Assembly (NCBI GenBank): GCA_023415145.1 | Contig: JAEZLW010000016.1 | Location: 1 to 8,573, forward strand | Reading direction: 5' to 3' | Origin: Bacillota bacterium | GTDB lineage: Bacteria > Bacillota > Clostridia > Christensenellales > Aristaeellaceae | DNA: 8,573 nt | Part shown: positions 5,092 through 8,573 of the stretch, piece after piece | Layout of the letters: each line of letters begins with the position of its first letter | How positions within the stretch are numbered: the stretch's first letter is position 1 | The notes under the pieces: generated by a model | The model's database searches: none | What the model was told of the DNA's origin: nothing | The model's input: only the letters and a program-made list of their open reading frames with translations | Position numbers and translations under genes: made by a program

Positions 5092-6858
5092 ATGCGCTCC
5101 ATGAACCTGGGGGCCATTTATCACCAGCCCTGGCTGGAATACCGCCACGCGCTGGATGACGGGCGTGTATGCATACGAATCCGCACAGGACGGGAAGATT
5201 GGGATCAGGTACAGTTGCTGGTTGCCGATATGTACGGACCGGGCTCATCCATGAAACGGGCTGATAAACTGCCCATGGAAAGAATGTGGCGGGATGAAAA
5301 CCACGATTGGTTTGAGTGTGTTTTTATGCCGTCCGATCCCCGTATCCACTATGCGTTTTGCCTGACGCTCGACGGCTTTTCCCTGCTGGTGGATCAGGAC
5401 GGCATGTATCCCGCTTCCTTGCGGGAGCCGGAGGATATGGTACCCTTCCCCTTCGCCTATGCCTATTCGGAACAAAAGAAACCCGACTGGGCCATAGGTT
5501 CGGTTGGCTATCAAATCTTTCCCGACAGATTCCGGCGGGCGCCAGTTGCCGGTGCTGCCATAAAGGCGATGGAGCCTTGGGATTCCATCCGCTACGCCAA
5601 TGAATTCCGCTTTGGGGGCAATTTGAAGGGCATCAGTCAATCCATTCCCTACCTGAAAGATTTAGGGATCGGAATTGTCTATATGACGCCCATATTCCTG
5701 AGCGATACGTCACACCGGTACAATACCTTTGATTACTACAAGGTTGATCCCCTTTTGGGCACGCTGAAGGAACTGCGCAGCCTTTCGGATGAACTGCACG
5801 CATCTGGCATCCGCATTGTACTGGATGGCGTGTTCAACCACTCCGGCACCGAATTTCCGCCTTTCTTGGATGCTATGCAAAAGGGGCCTGCCAGTGAGTG
5901 TTTTGATTGGTTCTTCTTCGATAAGGAGAAATACGCCTGCGGATATGCCACCTTTGCCCATACGCCGGATATGCCCAAGCTGAACCTGAAAAACGGGTCG
6001 GCAGCCGCCTATTTTATACAGGTTGGCCGCTACTGGCTGAGGCAGGCCCATGTGGATGGCTGGCGTCTGGACGTATCTCCTGAGGTCTGGCCGGATTTCT
6101 GGCGGAAATTCCGCCAAGCGATCCTAGATGAAAAACGAGATGCCATTTTGGTGGCCGAATGCTGGGATGATTCCCGCCAGTGGGTCACCCAGGGCGACAT
6201 GTTCGACAGCACCATGCATTACGTACTGTCACGTGCCATGTGGCTGTACTTTGCGGAGCGGAAAATTAGCCTGCTAGCGTTCGATGCGCGGGTCAACAGG
6301 GCCCTGACACTGTACCCTCACGCAGTTCAGGAGGTTTTGTGGAACTTTCTTGGCAGCCACGATACACAAAGATTTCTGACACGGGCCGGAGGCGACGAAA
6401 GCCGCTTGCGGGCCGCCGTCTTCTTTCAGATGACGCATCCCGGCGTTCCCATCGTTTATTATGGAGATGAATTGGGGCTTCTGGGCGGCCCGGACCCGGA
6501 TTGCCGCCGGCCCATGCCTTGGGAAAGGGCGGAAGGAAATACGCTGCTTACACACTATAAACAGCTTATTCACCTGCGTAACGGCAGCGATGCGCTGCGC
6601 AGCGGTTCCTTTAAAACGTGGCATACAGGTTCAGACGGCCTGTACGCCTACCTTCGCAGAAGCGATAAGCAGGAAGCGCTGGTGATGTTCAATACTGCCG
6701 ATGTCCCCATCGACTGCATGCTTCCCCTGCCCGACAGCTTCAGGGCACGGGAAGAGTGGCTTGACAGCTTAAGCGGTGAAACGCTGCCTCTGGTTGGCGG
6801 AGCGGTGCATGCAAAGCTTACACCTGGCCAAGGCATTGTACTCTTCAGGGAAATCTAA
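5092..6858 (+). CDS. GH13 neopullulanase / cyclomaltodextrinase / maltogenic amylase-type glycosidase
   Basis: 588 residues, close to the usual length of the GH13_20 group, which cleaves cyclodextrins, pullulan or malto-oligosaccharides, usually inside the cell. There is no signal peptide, which fits. Residues 1 to about 125 resemble the N-terminal CBM34-like domain (AIYHQPWLEY, then a beta-rich stretch). The catalytic barrel begins at about 137 (VGYQIFPDRF). Region I is DGVFNH (245-250), region V is MPKLN (294-298, the mark of this subfamily), region II is GWRLDV with R325 and nucleophile D327, region III is VAECWDD with acid/base E356, and region IV is FLGSHDT with H423 and D424. A C-terminal beta domain runs from about 505. 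Two spots differ from typical members: DVSPEVWP where DVANEVDH is usual, and ECWDDS where EIWHDA is usual, so exact substrate choice is uncertain. It is a single-gene unit under a MalR-like operator. Confidence 0.93.
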   Translation: MRSMNLGAIYHQPWLEYRHALDDGRVCIRIRTGREDWDQVQLLVADMYGPGSSMKRADKLPMERMWRDENHDWFECVFMPSDPRIHYAFCLTLDGFSLLVDQDGMYPASLREPEDMVPFPFAYAYSEQKKPDWAIGSVGYQIFPDRFRRAPVAGAAIKAMEPWDSIRYANEFRFGGNLKGISQSIPYLKDLGIGIVYMTPIFLSDTSHRYNTFDYYKVDPLLGTLKELRSLSDELHASGIRIVLDGVFNHSGTEFPPFLDAMQKGPASECFDWFFFDKEKYACGYATFAHTPDMPKLNLKNGSAAAYFIQVGRYWLRQAHVDGWRLDVSPEVWPDFWRKFRQAILDEKRDAILVAECWDDSRQWVTQGDMFDSTMHYVLSRAMWLYFAERKISLLAFDARVNRALTLYPHAVQEVLWNFLGSHDTQRFLTRAGGDESRLRAAVFFQMTHPGVPIVYYGDELGLLGGPDPDCRRPMPWERAEGNTLLTHYKQLIHLRNGSDALRSGSFKTWHTGSDGLYAYLRRSDKQEALVMFNTADVPIDCMLPLPDSFRAREEWLDSLSGETLPLVGGAVHAKLTPGQGIVLFREI

Positions 6859-6876
6859 ACAGGGAAACACAAAAGG

Positions 6877-6908
6877 CAAAGCGGCGTGAAAATTATCACG
6901 CCGCTTTG
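6877..6908. terminator. bidirectional terminator between the GH13 gene and pyrG
   Basis: Arms CAAAGCGGCGTGA (6877-6889) and TCACGCCGCTTTG (6896-6908) are perfect 13-base complements around a 6-base loop. They lie 18 bases after the GH13 stop and 13 bases past the pyrG stop, so they can serve both converging genes. The T runs are short on either strand (CTTTG, then TCTCT or CCTTTTG). Confidence 0.75.
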
Positions 6909-6921
6909 TCTCTATGTCACC

Positions 6922-8532
6922 TTATTTTTTCTCTGCAATCGAAAGCGCTGCGCCCACAAAATCACGGAACAAAGGATGCGGCCGGTTGGGCCTGCTTTTC
7001 AATTCCGGATGGAACTGAACGCCCACAAACCAGGGATGATCCGCAATCTCCACGATTTCCACCAGATTCCGCTCTCGATTGCGGCCGGCAATGCGCATAC
7101 CCGCTGCCTCAAAACGATCCAGATAATCGTTGTTGAACTCATAGCGGTGGCGGTGGCGCTCCCAGATTTCGGGCATATCGTAAGCCCTCTGGCTGAAGGT
7201 ACCCGGTGTAAGCGCGCAGCGGTACTTGCCAAGCCGCATGGTTCCGCCCAAATCCTGCAAATTTTGATCCGGCATCAGGTCGATGACGGGATACGTGGTG
7301 TGGGGGTCGGTTTCGGTGGTGTTGGCACCATGCAGGTCCAGCACATTGCGAGCAAATTCAATGACTGCCATTTGTAGTCCCAGGCACAGGCCGAAGAAAG
7401 GAATCTTCTTCTCCCTGGCATAGCGGACGGCCACCATCTTTCCTTCCAGTCCCCGGGCACCAAAGCCGCCGGGCACCAGGATGCCATCTGCATTTTCAAG
7501 ACGCTCGGCAACATTCTCCTGGGTTACTTCCTCTGCAGGTATCCAATCGATACGCACCTTGGCATGATGGTAGATACCGCCGTGAGTTAACGCCTCCACC
7601 ACGCTCAAATAAGCATCGGGCAATTCCACATACTTGCCCACCAGGGCAATGGTAACAGTTCTTTCACAGGTGAGCTGCCGCTCCACCATTTGGCGCCACT
7701 CGGTGAGATCGCATTCCCCTTCCGGTATGCCCAGCATCTGGCATACCTTTTGATCCATGCCCTCGGCGTGGAGCATCAAAGGAACCTCATAGATGGTGCG
7801 GGCATTGAGGTTTTGAAAAACCCTTTCCACCGGCAGGTTGCAAAACAGGCTCATTTTGGCCCGAAGCTCATAAGAAATGGGATGCTCGCTGCGGCACACC
7901 AGCATGTCCGGCGAAATGCCGATAGCGCCCAGTTCCTTCACGCTGTGCTGGGTAGGCTTTGTTTTCAGTTCACCCGCCGCACTCAGATATGGAACCAGCG
8001 TTACGTGGATGTACAGGCAGTTTTCCCGGCCCACCTCGGCACGCATCTGCCGGATAGCCTCCAAAAAAGGCTGGCTCTCAATGTCGCCCACGGTGCCGCC
8101 GATTTCGGTGATGACCACATCCGGCGGATTTTGCGTGCGTGAGATAGCCAGAATGTTTTTCTTTATTTCATTTGTAATGTGGGGGATGACTTGAATGGTG
8201 GCGCCAAGATATTCGCCCCGGCGTTCCCTGTCGATAACCGTTTTGTAAACGCGTCCGGAAGTAATGTTGGCAGCCTGTGTCAGGCTCTCGTCGATGAACC
8301 GCTCGTAGTGGCCCAGATCCAGGTCGGTTTCCGCTCCGTCGTCGGTGACGAACACCTCCCCGTGCTGGTAGGGGTTCATGGTGCCGGGGTCGACGTTGAT
8401 GTAGGGATCGAACTTTTGGATGGAGACCTTTAAGCCACGGCACTTAAGGAGCCGCCCCAGGGATGCCGCCGTGATCCCTTTGCCCAGGGAAGAGACCACT
8501 CCGCCGGTCACGAAGATGAATTTGGTGTTCAT
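6922..8532 (-). CDS. pyrG: CTP synthase
   Basis: 536 residues, normal length. It makes CTP from UTP, ATP and glutamine, the last step of pyrimidine nucleotide synthesis, in the cytoplasm. The N-terminal amidoligase domain (about 1-268) shows FVTGGVVSSLGKGI (7-20, ATP loop with K18), QKFDPYINVDPG (39-50), DDGAETDLDLGHYERF (64-79) and ITEIGGTVGDIES (141-153). The C-terminal glutamine amidotransferase domain (about 290-536) has the oxyanion loop PGGFGARG (354-361), nucleophile C383 in GLCLGLQ (381-387), and H508 and E510 in VQFHPE. All key residues are present. Ribosome site GGGAGG lies 7 bases before the ATG. The 41 visible bases upstream contain a run of seven T on the minus strand (8560-8566) that could end an upstream terminator, but no promoter is visible, so its regulation cannot be read here. 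Confidence 0.97.
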   Translation of the reverse strand: MNTKFIFVTGGVVSSLGKGITAASLGRLLKCRGLKVSIQKFDPYINVDPGTMNPYQHGEVFVTDDGAETDLDLGHYERFIDESLTQAANITSGRVYKTVIDRERRGEYLGATIQVIPHITNEIKKNILAISRTQNPPDVVITEIGGTVGDIESQPFLEAIRQMRAEVGRENCLYIHVTLVPYLSAAGELKTKPTQHSVKELGAIGISPDMLVCRSEHPISYELRAKMSLFCNLPVERVFQNLNARTIYEVPLMLHAEGMDQKVCQMLGIPEGECDLTEWRQMVERQLTCERTVTIALVGKYVELPDAYLSVVEALTHGGIYHHAKVRIDWIPAEEVTQENVAERLENADGILVPGGFGARGLEGKMVAVRYAREKKIPFFGLCLGLQMAVIEFARNVLDLHGANTTETDPHTTYPVIDLMPDQNLQDLGGTMRLGKYRCALTPGTFSQRAYDMPEIWERHRHRYEFNNDYLDRFEAAGMRIAGRNRERNLVEIVEIADHPWFVGVQFHPELKSRPNRPHPLFRDFVGAALSIAEKK

Positions 8533-8573
8533 ACCGCATCCTCCCTTCCGCTGTTCCCGAAAAAAACCATGCT

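Noticed and set aside
8533..8573. pyrG leader control by reiterative transcription, as in Bacillus
   Set aside because: The start of the transcript is outside the window and the needed initial GGG with a terminator stem cannot be seen; only a T7 run is visible.

Overview
The window looks like chromosome of a low-to-moderate-G+C Firmicute of the class Clostridia. Three things point there: purine-rich Shine-Dalgarno sites (AAGGAGG type) before nearly every gene, sigma-A type promoters with 17-base spacers, and proteins of Firmicute type (LCP cell-wall ligase, bacterial AraM/EgsA glycerol-1-phosphate dehydrogenase, short SerA with an ACT domain). The species cannot be named from the sequence alone. 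No rRNA, tRNA, CRISPR array, transposase or phage gene is visible.

Layout, left to right. A 5' part of a glycerol-1-phosphate dehydrogenase gene (minus strand) runs off the left edge and has a clear promoter behind it. About 310 bases follow without a convincing gene, with a terminator-like hairpin near the end of the next gene. A minus-strand LCP (LytR-CpsA-Psr) gene comes next. Its upstream region (about 420 bases, up to the serA stop) holds a promoter, a terminator-like hairpin in the leader, and a 256-base cluster of nested inverted repeats that resembles a folded RNA or a palindromic repeat element. The serC-serA operon (minus strand) makes phosphoserine from 3-phosphoglycerate and has its own promoter. 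Divergent from it is a plus-strand GH13 neopullulanase/cyclomaltodextrinase-type gene with a strong promoter and a MalR/LacI-type operator at the start site. It converges on a minus-strand pyrG (CTP synthase), with a 13-bp hairpin between the two stops that could terminate both.

How the genes relate: serC and serA work together in serine biosynthesis. The other genes (lipid or glycerol phosphate, cell-wall polymer attachment, malto-oligosaccharide breakdown, CTP synthesis) are housekeeping or carbon-use functions with separate transcription units, and nothing shows that they form one system. The genes are ordinary. The least explained sequence is the structured intergenic element at 2286-2541: two of its stems pair fully only if G-U pairs on the minus strand are allowed, which hints at an RNA transcribed in the serA direction.
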